Assembly: GCA_009787405.1 (NCBI GenBank)
Contig: WRGA01000109.1
Location: 1 to 44,178 of the forward strand
Direction: 5' to 3'
Source: Candidatus Azobacteroides sp.
GTDB taxonomy: Bacteria; Bacteroidota; Bacteroidia; Bacteroidales; WRGA01
Length of the DNA stretch: 44,178 bases
Shown: positions 15,817-23,754 of the stretch, one piece after another
Position numbering within the stretch: the stretch's first letter is position 1
How the letters are laid out: each line of letters begins with the position of its first letter
Position numbers and translations under genes: made by a program
The notes under the pieces: generated by a model
The model's input: the letters and a program-made list of their open reading frames with translations, nothing else
Databases searched by the model: none
Told to the model about the DNA's origin: nothing

Positions 15817-16110
15817 TTCCAAATGTCCCGTAGGGACAAAATATTGGTAGAAAAAAATCCGGTACCCCCATCTCCCTGTCCCGTCAGGGACAAAATATTA
15901 TTCCGGATTCTTTAAAATGCATCTTTTTCATCAAAATTAATATCAAATCATTTTAATATTTCTATCCATATTGCGTCCCTATGGGACTTTGGGTGGAGGA
16001 GACGATCTTTTCTTTCTACCAATATTTTGTCCCTGACGAGATAGGGTGTAATCCTCCATCCTTTTTCCTTGTTCCGCCGGAAGTTAGATATTGGTAGAAA
16101 TATGGATTTA
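15817..16110. repeat. block of family B repeats (TTTCTACCAATATTTTGTCCCTGACGGGAC type)
   Basis: Several copies in both orientations of a unit combining GTCCC-TnAnGGGAC palindromes with CAATATTTTGTCCC and TACCAATATT: near 15825-15850, 15877-15902, 15950-15990, 16010-16042 and 16085-16105. The same units occur at 33474-33655. The gap after higA (15615-16015) holds nothing else that I can recognise. Confidence 0.7.
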
Positions 16111-16285
16111 TCAAAAACGACTTCCATTCTCTTTCCGGTTTTTGCATAATTTCTTCCCATCCCACAGATTGACCGGTCTTCACTTTCTTCATGAAAATTC
16201 CCGATGCAATGTCTTCCCGGTCTTCTTGAGATAAAACAACGACTTTCTCTCCCAACTGTCGGGCCGATTCAATCAGTAATTTCAT
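16016..16285 (-). CDS. small hypothetical protein with a repeat-derived C-terminus
   Basis: 89 residues from the ATG at 16285 (MKLLIESARQLGEKVVVLSQ). The first 50 residues (EDREDIASGIFMKKVKTGQSVGWEEIMQK) look like a real, charged helical protein, similar in style to small antitoxins. The last 35 residues are encoded by family B repeat sequence, so the original end was probably lost when the repeat inserted. No toxin gene follows. Function unknown; it may be a broken antitoxin. Confidence 0.4.
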   Translation of the reverse strand: MKLLIESARQLGEKVVVLSQEDREDIASGIFMKKVKTGQSVGWEEIMQKPEREWKSFLINPYFYQYLTSGGTRKKDGGLHPISSGTKYW

Positions 16286-16536
16286 ACGAAATATTTTATT
16301 TTTTACATTAAGGCCGTATGGAACCTGCAATCATTTTCATTCTCTTTGTCAATCGTCAGTTTATGAGGATTTCATATTACTTTTTAAATCTGATTGCATT
16401 ACAAATGTTCCCGGCTTATTTATCAGTAACAATTAATCACCTGCAATAATAACGATTTGAACCCGGATATTTCCACTTTCAGGTCTTTAAAGCATAAATG
16501 AACTCATTATCATGAACAAATGACGAAACACACAAT

Positions 16537-16575
16537 AAAAAAAACCGACTGTAAACCTGTTACAATCGGCTTTTT
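16537..16575 (-). terminator. terminator of the beta-barrel protein gene
   Basis: CCGACTGTAA (16545-16554) pairs with TTACAATCGG (16560-16569) with one mismatch, followed on the minus strand by a run of T. It lies just past the stop codon at 16592. Confidence 0.75.
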
Positions 16576-16591
16576 CAACAAATAATATTTT

Positions 16592-17215
16592 TTAGAATTT
16601 ATATCCTACACTGATCCAGAAGTTACTGTTTTTGCTGCCACTGTCTTTGACAACATCGGTTAATCCGAGATCATAATTTAAACCAAAATTAAATTTAGTC
16701 ACTTCCATGCCGAGGCCGAATGTTAATCCGAAATCGAATCTTTTCACGCCCATACCGTCATCTCCGAATGTGTCTATATCCGCACTCGCCGACTCGCCAT
16801 CTATTTCGCCTTTAAATTTTGTTTTTCCGAAAAGTCCGAAAGCCAAATAAGGACCTGCATTTACATAGACTTTTGTATCCGGAGCAATCGGAAATTTATA
16901 CGCAAATGCAATAGGAATTTGCAAATAATTAGCATTCATAGTTACATCAGCATCAAAGTCGATGTCTTCAATATAAATCCCTGAATATTTCACACCTTTT
17001 GAAGAAAGAAGCACCCCTGATTGAATGGCCATATTCGGAGCAAAACCAAATTCAACGGTCGGACCCACTGTATAACCGACTTTCATTTTCGAATCCTCAT
17101 CATTCGTCATTGACGACAAGTTCAACCCGGCTTTTACGCCAAACGACACCTGAGCTTTTACACCCACTGCAACGAACAACACTACTGCCAAAAAGAACAC
17201 TTTTAACCTGTTCAT
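16592..17215 (-). CDS. outer-membrane beta-barrel protein (porin-like family)
   Basis: 207 residues. A signal peptide (MNRLKVFFLAVVLFVAVGVKA) is followed by alternating beta strands: QVSFGVKAGLNLSSM, VGYTVGPTVEFGFAPNMAIQSGVLLSSKG, LQIPIAFAYKF and VYVNAGPYLAFGLFG, ending in a C-terminal aromatic strand, WISVGYKF. This is the common eight-strand Bacteroidetes OMP_b-brl type of unknown substrate. It is a single gene with its own promoter and terminator. Confidence 0.9.
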   Translation of the reverse strand: MNRLKVFFLAVVLFVAVGVKAQVSFGVKAGLNLSSMTNDEDSKMKVGYTVGPTVEFGFAPNMAIQSGVLLSSKGVKYSGIYIEDIDFDADVTMNANYLQIPIAFAYKFPIAPDTKVYVNAGPYLAFGLFGKTKFKGEIDGESASADIDTFGDDGMGVKRFDFGLTFGLGMEVTKFNFGLNYDLGLTDVVKDSGSKNSNFWISVGYKF

Positions 17216-17299
17216 GACCTTTTTATTATTAAATTTTCCTACTCTGTTTCAGGCTTTTCGGATTTCTGCCTTGCTGTCTTTTTTATTTTTGACAACGGA

Positions 17300-17328
17300 C
17301 AAAGATACATATTTTTGTTAAAAACAAG
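17300..17328 (-). promoter_or_regulatory. promoter of the beta-barrel protein gene
   Basis: On the minus strand, CTTG, 17 nt, then TATCTTTG (perfect TAnnTTTG), about 85 nt before the start codon at 17215. Confidence 0.55.
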
Positions 17329-17405
17329 ACTCTCTATCTAATTCATACTGAATTTAATTCGTGTTTTTCTTCCGGTTCAACCCGTTTGAAATTTCACCTT
17401 TTTTC

Positions 17406-19076
17406 TCAACGATCAATCAGTTCTTTCAAATCTTCCGGAAGGTAAAATTCCTTGTTCTTATCGATGTAAACAAATACCGTATGAAACGGAACGGTTGTTT
17501 TTTTATTCAAAACCACCTCATTGTCAAAAGCTTTCAACCGGATTGTTTTTTTGGTTTTGCCGGACGTAACGGTCAGCGTCGGAACCGGTAAATCCGGATC
17601 AAACACACATTGATATTCTTTCTCGGGAAAAAGAGTTTTATGCCCGCAAAAATATTTTTTGGTGGAATCGGCTAAACTTCCGATTCCTGCCACCTGTTGC
17701 AAATAACGGTTCACCTCTGTATTATGAATCACACCGGTCATAATGTCTCCTTTCGGATGATACACCGCCAGAAAAACATCTTCACCGGTATGTCCCGTGG
17801 TCGTAAAACCGATGCATGTACGGGAAGTCACGATCGTCGTCACCAACTTTTTTACCTTTTTCAAATTATCTTCATTACCCGGACTTCGACGCAATCCGGC
17901 TAATAAACTATCTGTTTCCGAATCTGTCAGATCATTGATTCCCATATAACCGGAAAAATATTTCTTGATTTCATCCGCGCTTCTTTCCCGTGCCGAAATT
18001 TCTTTAAAAAAATGATCGATCGACGACTTACAATTCAACAACGGAGCTATTATTTCATTTTTCGGCAATTTGTCATAACCGGAACTATATTTCATATTTC
18101 CGATGCTGACACCGCTGTTGGCATGATCGGGACAAATCACGACGGCTGTTTGTCCATCTTTTTCCGCAAAATCCATCACCGTTTTCACCGCTTGGTCAAA
18201 CGCCAGAAATTCTGTGACAATCCCCGCCGGATCATTTCCGTGTGCAGCCCAATCGACTTTACTGCCTTCGATCATCAAAAAAAATCCGTTCGGATTCTTA
18301 CTCAATATCGCCAATGCCTTTTCCGTCATTTCCCGCAAAGAAGGATATACCGCAGTATCTCTGTCCAATTCATACGGCAGATAGGTCGGAGCAAACAATC
18401 CCCAGACTTTAGCGCCCGAATACGATTTGAACCGGTTGTAATCTGTAATCACATCCCATTGATTACGAAGCAGATAATCTTTTTCGTCTTGATTCAAGTA
18501 ATCCGTTCCGCCGCCGAAAACAACATCAATGTTATTATGCACCATTTGCGAAGCTAAAAAATCGTATTTATTCCGGCTATAATAATGCGCCGAAAAATCA
18601 GCCGGCGTAGCATGCGGAAATTCACAGGTCACCACCAGTCCGGTCGACTTACCGCTTAGTTTGGCCGCTTCCAGAATGGTCATGGCCGGTGTATTTGCCG
18701 ATCCGGCATCCACCGGCACGACATCATGATCCGTTTTTTCGGGATATGTGGCAATATAACCCGTCTGTGACACCACTCCGGTGGCATAACAACTTCCCGT
18801 CGGGGCCGAATCGCCGATGGGAGCATCGGACGAATGGGTCTTGACCAGCCCGCAAATAAACGGATCGATGTTCAATCTGACCACATCGATGTCTTGCATC
18901 CTGCTGTAACCGAGTCCGGATTTATACCATCGAGACAATGCCAAAACATTGGTGCTCGTTCCGTCGGGAATCATCATAATTACATTTTTCACCGGCTCCG
19001 GCTTTTGTGCCGAAATATTAAATAATGATACCTCTGAAAACAAAAGAAAGATAAAGCTGCGTATGAATATTTTCAT
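17406..19076 (-). CDS. secreted alkaline phosphatase
   Basis: About 556 residues from the ATG at 19076, which gives a clean signal peptide (MKIFIRSFIFLLFSEVSLFN). VKNVIMMIPDGTSTN supplies the first metal Asp. SDAPIGDSAPTGSCYATG contains the Asp-Ser-Ala nucleophile motif. Metal-site histidines lie in EGSKVDWAAHGNDP, CPDHANSG and TTGHTGEDVFLAVYHP. It should release phosphate from esters in the periplasm or outside. The C-terminus adds an extra beta-type domain (about 480-556). It is likely to have its own promoter, since rny ends in a strong terminator just upstream. Confidence 0.93.
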   Translation of the reverse strand: MKIFIRSFIFLLFSEVSLFNISAQKPEPVKNVIMMIPDGTSTNVLALSRWYKSGLGYSRMQDIDVVRLNIDPFICGLVKTHSSDAPIGDSAPTGSCYATGVVSQTGYIATYPEKTDHDVVPVDAGSANTPAMTILEAAKLSGKSTGLVVTCEFPHATPADFSAHYYSRNKYDFLASQMVHNNIDVVFGGGTDYLNQDEKDYLLRNQWDVITDYNRFKSYSGAKVWGLFAPTYLPYELDRDTAVYPSLREMTEKALAILSKNPNGFFLMIEGSKVDWAAHGNDPAGIVTEFLAFDQAVKTVMDFAEKDGQTAVVICPDHANSGVSIGNMKYSSGYDKLPKNEIIAPLLNCKSSIDHFFKEISARERSADEIKKYFSGYMGINDLTDSETDSLLAGLRRSPGNEDNLKKVKKLVTTIVTSRTCIGFTTTGHTGEDVFLAVYHPKGDIMTGVIHNTEVNRYLQQVAGIGSLADSTKKYFCGHKTLFPEKEYQCVFDPDLPVPTLTVTSGKTKKTIRLKAFDNEVVLNKKTTVPFHTVFVYIDKNKEFYLPEDLKELIDR

Positions 19077-19108
19077 AAAATGTGAATATTTGGCATAAAA
19101 TAAAATAA

Positions 19109-19136
19109 ACGCCCCCATGAAAAACACAGGGGGCGT
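19109..19136 (-). terminator. terminator after rny
   Basis: ACGCCCCC / GGGGGCGT stem (8 bp) with a 12-nt loop, then TTATTTTATTTTAT on the minus strand, 28 bp past the rny stop. Confidence 0.85.
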
Positions 19137-19164
19137 ATGTTGTCAAAGAACCGGATTCCCGGCT

Positions 19165-20700
19165 TTATTTTGCATAACTCACGGCGCGGGTCTCCCGGAT
19201 CACCGTAATTTTAACTTGTCCCGGATAAGTCATTTCATCCTGAATTTTCTTTGCGATTTCGGAAGACAATGCCTCCGTATTTTTATCGTCGATCCTGTCG
19301 GCTCCGACAATCACGCGCAATTCACGGCCTGCTTGAATCGCATACGTCTTCAATACGCCCGGATAAGACAGGGCCAATTGTTCCAGATCATTCAACCGTT
19401 TGATGTAAGCTTCCACAATTTCGCGGCGGGCGCCCGGACGAGCCCCCGATATGGCGTCGCACACCTGAACGATCGGGGCGATCAGACTTGTCATTTCCGT
19501 TTCGTCATGGTGAGCGCCTATCGCATTACAAATATCCGGTTTTTCTTTATACTTTTCGGCCAACTTCATTCCTAACAAAGCATGCGGCAATTCCGGTTCA
19601 TCATCAGGCACTTTCCCGATATCATGAAGCAACCCGGCACGTCTCGCTTTCTTGGGGTTCAATCCCAATTCCGAAGCCATCACGGCACATAAGTTAGCCG
19701 TTTCACGCGCATGTTGCAACAGGTTTTGTCCGTAAGACGAACGATATTTCATTTTTCCCACCAGACGAACCAGTTCGGGATGCAACCCGTGTATTCCCAT
19801 ATCAATGACCGTGCGTTTGCCTGTTTCGGTAATTTCATCTTCCACCTGTTTACGTACTTTTGTCACCACTTCTTCGATGCGGGCGGGGTGAATACGACCG
19901 TCCGTCACCAACTGATGCAATGCCAGACGGGCTATTTCCCGACGCACGGGGTCGAACCCGGAAAGAACGATGGCTTCCGGTGTATCATCCACAATGATTT
20001 CAACGCCCGTAGCCGCTTCAAGGGCACGGATATTCCTCCCTTCACGACCGATCACACGACCTTTGATTTCATCCGATTCGATATGAAACACCGTCACGGA
20101 ATTTTCAATGGCCGTTTCCGTTGCCACCCGTTGAATGGTTTGAATAACAATCCGTTTGGCTTCTTTGTTGGCCGTCATTTTGGCTTCGTCCATGATTTCA
20201 TTGACATAAGACGCCGCCTCGGTTTTGGCTTCATCCTTGAGCAATTCGATCAATTTTTCTTTCGCTTCGCCGGCAGACAAATTGGAAATCAGTTCCAATC
20301 GCTCAATTTCCTGTTTATGGATTTTTCCCAGCTCCTGTTTTTTCTTGTCCACCAATTCGAGTTGATTTTCCAAATTATCTTTGATGGCTTCCATTTCCGT
20401 TTTTTTGCGTTGCAACTCTTCCTGCTTTTGGATCAACATCAACTCCCGTTGTCTCAGTTTGGACTCGGAAGACTGTATTTTTGCATTGCGGGAAATAACC
20501 TGCTTTTCAAGATCGGCCTTTAAATGCAAAAATTTTTCTTTGACTTCCAACAACTTATTTTTTTTGATCACTTCCGCTCCTCTTTGAGCTTCGTCCAAAA
20601 TTTTATTATAGCGGGACTTATAAAACAGCTTGAGTCCGAAGAAAGCCAAAACAGCCCCCGCGACAATGCTCCCGGCAATTATTAAAATAGTTTCTATCAT
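19165..20700 (-). CDS. rny: ribonuclease Y
   Basis: A membrane-anchored endoribonuclease that starts mRNA decay. 511 residues. The N-terminal anchor ([22 protein letters not shown]) is followed by a long coiled coil (about 40-200), the KH domain ([35 protein letters not shown]), then the HD domain ([21 protein letters not shown] and [20 protein letters not shown]). All metal ligands are visible. It follows zapA but is separated from it by a hairpin, so it may have its own promoter or depend on readthrough. Confidence 0.96.
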   Translation of the reverse strand: MIETILIIAGSIVAGAVLAFFGLKLFYKSRYNKILDEAQRGAEVIKKNKLLEVKEKFLHLKADLEKQVISRNAKIQSSESKLRQRELMLIQKQEELQRKKTEMEAIKDNLENQLELVDKKKQELGKIHKQEIERLELISNLSAGEAKEKLIELLKDEAKTEAASYVNEIMDEAKMTANKEAKRIVIQTIQRVATETAIENSVTVFHIESDEIKGRVIGREGRNIRALEAATGVEIIVDDTPEAIVLSGFDPVRREIARLALHQLVTDGRIHPARIEEVVTKVRKQVEDEITETGKRTVIDMGIHGLHPELVRLVGKMKYRSSYGQNLLQHARETANLCAVMASELGLNPKKARRAGLLHDIGKVPDDEPELPHALLGMKLAEKYKEKPDICNAIGAHHDETEMTSLIAPIVQVCDAISGARPGARREIVEAYIKRLNDLEQLALSYPGVLKTYAIQAGRELRVIVGADRIDDKNTEALSSEIAKKIQDEMTYPGQVKITVIRETRAVSYAK

Positions 20701-20725
20701 GAGTTTATGTAATAAAAAATTAAAA

Positions 20726-20760
20726 AAACACTACCTCCTTATTAAAATAAAGTGTAGTGC
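20726..20760 (-). terminator. hairpin terminator between zapA and rny
   Basis: On the minus strand, CACTAC ... GTAGTG with a nested CTTTATT/AATAAGG stem, then TTTTTTT. It lies in the 76-bp gap and could limit zapA readthrough into rny. Confidence 0.7.
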
Positions 20761-20776
20761 GGATATGATATAAGAA

Positions 20777-21079
20777 TTATTCTTCCTGTAAATATTTTTC
20801 GATTTCTGCTGTTAATTGACGTACCTTATCGGTAAACGTGTCAATGTCTTTTTCTTCAGCCAATAACAAATTATCCACAGAGAATTGATAAGCAGTCATC
20901 GCCAAAAAATCCTGAGTGTCTAAATTTCCGGTTTTAGAATAACGAGTTTTATATTGACCGACTATTGACGATAACTTCAAACGAGCTTTACGATACATTT
21001 CCTCCTCTTTCCGGTTAATAAAAAGAGGGTATTCTCTTCCTTCAATCTGTATCTTAATTCTCAGTTTATCATCGGTCAT
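20777..21079 (-). CDS. zapA: cell division protein ZapA
   Basis: 100 residues. The N-terminal beta-rich part (LRIKIQIEGREYPLFINRKEEEMYRKA) and the following helix with YQFSVDNLLL and a C-terminal coiled coil match ZapA, which bundles FtsZ filaments at the division site. In Bacteroidetes the gene commonly sits between a ZapB-like coiled-coil gene and rny, as here. It starts 5 bp after the upstream gene ends, so the two are co-transcribed. Confidence 0.88.
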   Translation of the reverse strand: MTDDKLRIKIQIEGREYPLFINRKEEEMYRKARLKLSSIVGQYKTRYSKTGNLDTQDFLAMTAYQFSVDNLLLAEEKDIDTFTDKVRQLTAEIEKYLQEE

Positions 21080-21084
21080 TGTCT

Positions 21085-21378
21085 TTATTCATTTAATAAA
21101 GCGATGCATTTATCTATTTCCCGCACTAATGCCGACAACCGTTTTTTGGCTTCTTTTGAATCATCATTGTTCATCGAAATAATTTTAGCCAATTTCAGAT
21201 TGTCATATTTTGATGTAATTTCTTCCACAGCTTCTTTAGCTTCGGCTATTTCTCTCTCTTTCAGAGCAATAGAACCTCTCAGATTTCTGTTTTCGGTCTT
21301 CAATTTATCGCAATAATCCATCAATTGTCTTACCCGAAACTCAAAATCTTTCAGTTGTTTTACGTGTTCTTCGGTCAT
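21085..21378 (-). CDS. small coiled-coil protein, ZapB-like
   Basis: 97 residues, almost entirely helical heptads: VKQLKDFEFRVRQLMDYCDKL, then TENRNLRGSIALKEREI and a second helix to the end. No membrane segment. Position directly before zapA and the coiled-coil length suggest a ZapB-like partner of ZapA at the septum; this is inference from context, since ZapB-type sequences are poorly conserved. Confidence 0.75.
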   Translation of the reverse strand: MTEEHVKQLKDFEFRVRQLMDYCDKLKTENRNLRGSIALKEREIAEAKEAVEEITSKYDNLKLAKIISMNNDDSKEAKKRLSALVREIDKCIALLNE

Positions 21379-21583
21379 TCCACACCAAAATTCTGCACGA
21401 AATTACGAAAAAAAGCGAATATTATTGTTTTTTCCGATTATTTTTTAATATCGAACCTGTTTTTAAGAGGTTGTTTAAATTTTGTATCGACGCCGATTTG
21501 AGTTATCGGTTATCAGCCTTCGGCAAAAAATAAACGATAAAAAGTAAAAAGTTTTTTGAATTTTCCTTTCATCGTTTCCATCA

Positions 21584-21636
21584 AAAACAAAACCATGCCT
21601 TTGAAAGAAACCTCTTCCGCGACATGGTTTTGTTTT
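21584..21636 (-). terminator. terminator of the winged-helix gene
   Basis: Perfect 14-bp arms AAAACAAAACCATG (21584-21597) and CATGGTTTTGTTTT (21623-21636) with a 25-nt loop; T-rich on the minus strand, just past the gene end at 21655. Confidence 0.7.
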
Positions 21637-21654
21637 GTAAACGTGCTCTTTTTA

Positions 21655-21855
21655 TCAAAGCAAGGAAACAATCAATTCACCTTCTTCATCGGCGATACTG
21701 ATTTTATCTTCCCTTGCCAACCATCCAAATGCTGCAAAGAGATCTTTATCCGTTAATTTACTCGCCTTTTTAATGTCTTTTGCATTCATCGGGCCATTTT
21801 CATTAAGCAGATTCCAAACAAGACCTGCGCTAATTCCGAACTTTTCGTTTAACAT
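21655..21855 (-). CDS. small winged-helix protein (DUF2582-like)
   Basis: 66 residues. FGISAGLVWNLLNENGPMNAKDIKKASKLTDKDLFAAFGWLAREDKI is a winged helix-turn-helix, the stand-alone type common in Bacteroidetes and thought to bind DNA. It has its own promoter with an 80-90 nt leader and its own terminator, so it is a single-gene unit. Target unknown. Confidence 0.85.
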   Translation of the reverse strand: MLNEKFGISAGLVWNLLNENGPMNAKDIKKASKLTDKDLFAAFGWLAREDKISIADEEGELIVSLL

Positions 21856-21945
21856 GTTTGATATTGTGTTTAATTGATAATAATGATTCCTGATCGAAAA
21901 AGTAATGGTAACACTATAAAAAATATATCATTTTTTATCAGGCCG

Positions 21946-21976
21946 CAAAATTACCGCTTTTCAACAAGTTATCAAA
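21946..21976 (-). promoter_or_regulatory. promoter of the winged-helix gene
   Basis: On the minus strand, TTTG, 19 nt, TAATTTTG: exact match to the Bacteroidetes consensus with ideal spacing. It gives a leader of roughly 80-90 nt before the ATG at 21855. Confidence 0.65.
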
Positions 21977-22063
21977 ATTGTAGACAATTTATATTGTTAA
22001 TTTTATATAAGTACCTGAATATGTGCCAAAACTTAATCTAGATTAAAGAATATATAAAACCGT

Positions 22064-22966
22064 TTAAAACAATTTTGCGGGATATTCTCCTTGTTCGATC
22101 AACCGGTTGATTTTATTCACCACTGCCGGACGATCTTCGGCATAGGTTACGCCAAACCATTTGGACGGCGTATCCAATACTTTCACCCGGGCGGTTTTAT
22201 TTTGGATCAATGTATTGACAACCCATGGAATAAAAAATTCGGAAGTAATGTTATCCTTATTCCTTTTCAGAAAATCTTTGAATATTTCTTCGGAATATTC
22301 AAAATAATCGGGCGTAAATCCCCACATATTCATGGAAACCGGCGTATTTTCATCCACCTTGACAAACACATCGTTATCATCTTTATATTCAACATTCCCG
22401 TCAATGCGTTCAATATGTGTCCGTTCCACCACCGATGTCAAAAATCCGTCGGCATCGGTTTGACAAATTCCTCTGGCAACGGCTCCGCTTTCCGACAGTG
22501 TATTTCCGATCCGGTATCCGATCATGCAGTAATCATTTTTCTTTCCGTCTGATTGAAGCAGATAATCCGCCAAAATTTTAAAACTTTCGCGTCCGTAAAA
22601 ATCATCGGCATTAATCACGGCAAAAGGTTCCTTGATGACGTCTTTACCCATCAAAACGGCATGATTCGTCCCCCACGGTTTTACTCGTCCGGGATTCAGC
22701 GTAAAGCCCGGCGGCAAACTATCCAATTCCTGAAAGACCAATTCCACAGGAATCACATTTTCATATTTTTGAATGATTTTTTCACGAAAGTCCTGCTCAA
22801 AAGTATGCCGGATGACAAAAACAACCTTCCCGAATCCGCCCCGTACAGCGTCAAATATGGAATAATCCATGATTGTTTCACCACCGGGCCCCAGACCGTC
22901 CAATTGTTTTAAACCGCCGTAACGGCTTCCCATCCCTGCCGCAAGAACAAAGAGTGTCGGTTTCAT
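22064..22966 (-). CDS. sugar-phosphate nucleotidyltransferase family protein
   Basis: 300 residues with an NTP-transferase fold. LFVLAAGMGSRYGGLKQLDGLGP is the nucleotide-binding loop with the signature arginine and lysine; VINADDFYG carries the metal-binding Asp; SMNMWGFTPDYF and EFFIPWVVNTLI are typical of this Bacteroidetes group. It probably joins a sugar-1-phosphate to a nucleotide, but the sugar cannot be read from sequence. It begins 27 bp after batE, so it may be transcribed with the bat genes. Confidence 0.85.
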   Translation of the reverse strand: MKPTLFVLAAGMGSRYGGLKQLDGLGPGGETIMDYSIFDAVRGGFGKVVFVIRHTFEQDFREKIIQKYENVIPVELVFQELDSLPPGFTLNPGRVKPWGTNHAVLMGKDVIKEPFAVINADDFYGRESFKILADYLLQSDGKKNDYCMIGYRIGNTLSESGAVARGICQTDADGFLTSVVERTHIERIDGNVEYKDDNDVFVKVDENTPVSMNMWGFTPDYFEYSEEIFKDFLKRNKDNITSEFFIPWVVNTLIQNKTARVKVLDTPSKWFGVTYAEDRPAVVNKINRLIEQGEYPAKLF

Positions 22967-22993
22967 AAGTTTTCAGTGTGTTTTATATGTTTA

Positions 22994-23734
22994 TTAAATT
23001 TGTTCCAACAGCGAAGAAGAAACCCACCCGACATTTCCGTCGGCCAATTCTATTTCCGCCCAATCATTCAACGTATTTTTTATCCGGACTTTCAGTCCTT
23101 CATGGATGACAAACAAATCGGTTCCTCCGGGATTCGGGGAACTTTTTACGGTGATGGAAGGAGCGAAAATAATGGCATATTTCTTTTGTTCAACGATTTT
23201 TTTCCGATTATTCGCAAATATATTTGACAGGCCCGCGCAAACCAACAGAGCGATTCCGACATAAAATCCGGCTTTCCGGAGGATGGAAAATCGACCGAAG
23301 AAAAACAAGAAAGAGCAGCAAATCATCAAAATAAATAAAACAATACCCGATTTAGCCCAAGCGTCCGAGCTTTGCAAATCTTGAATGTCGTGAAACCATT
23401 GAACCGCAAAAAATGTTTCAACCGGTTCTATTTTATCGGTTATTTTACTTTGCGCCAATTCCAGATTGGCACGAATATCGCCATCACCCGGAGCAAGTTC
23501 CAGAGCTCTTTCATAATTTAAAATCGCAAGAGCCGTTTTTCCCGACTTATAATAAGCATTTCCCAAGTTGTAATATAATTCAGCGGAAACGCCTTTTGAC
23601 AATTCCCGGTCATAAGCCTCTGCCGCTTCGACGTAATTTCCTTTGGCATAAGCCTCCGCCCCACCGGAAAGATCTTGCGCAAAAATTCCCGATGAAATGA
23701 CACATGCTGCGATCAAGGCTGAAAAAATCTTCAT
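22994..23734 (-). CDS. batE: BatE-like TPR and SH3-domain membrane protein
   Basis: About 246 residues starting at the second ATG (MKIFSALIAACVISSGIFAQ, a signal peptide). TPR repeats follow at about 25-90 (AEAYAKGNYVEAAEAYDREL, AELYYNLGNAYYKSGKTALAILNYERALELAP). Two membrane helices lie near 125-180 and a bacterial SH3-like domain at the end (ITVKSSPNPGGTDLFVIHEGLKV to DGNVGWVSSSLLEQI). Together with BatB, BatC and BatD it belongs to the Bat membrane complex, linked to stress tolerance in Bacteroides and Leptospira. It starts 15-21 bp after batD. Confidence 0.85.
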   Translation of the reverse strand: MKIFSALIAACVISSGIFAQDLSGGAEAYAKGNYVEAAEAYDRELSKGVSAELYYNLGNAYYKSGKTALAILNYERALELAPGDGDIRANLELAQSKITDKIEPVETFFAVQWFHDIQDLQSSDAWAKSGIVLFILMICCSFLFFFGRFSILRKAGFYVGIALLVCAGLSNIFANNRKKIVEQKKYAIIFAPSITVKSSPNPGGTDLFVIHEGLKVRIKNTLNDWAEIELADGNVGWVSSSLLEQI

Positions 23735-23754
23735 ATCCAAATCATTAATAAGAT

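Noticed and set aside
15817-16110. CRISPR-like appearance of repeated GTCCCTGACGGGAC words
   Set aside because: Units are in both orientations, unevenly spaced and variable, with no regular spacers and no cas genes.
19711-20523. 270-codon plus-strand frame opposite rny
   Set aside because: rny is intact and well conserved in the other strand; the antisense frame is Phe/His-rich and resembles no family.
22032-22045. Perfect palindrome TTAATCTAGATTAA after the nucleotidyltransferase gene
   Set aside because: Short, A+T-rich and without a T-run or second copy; it may be chance.
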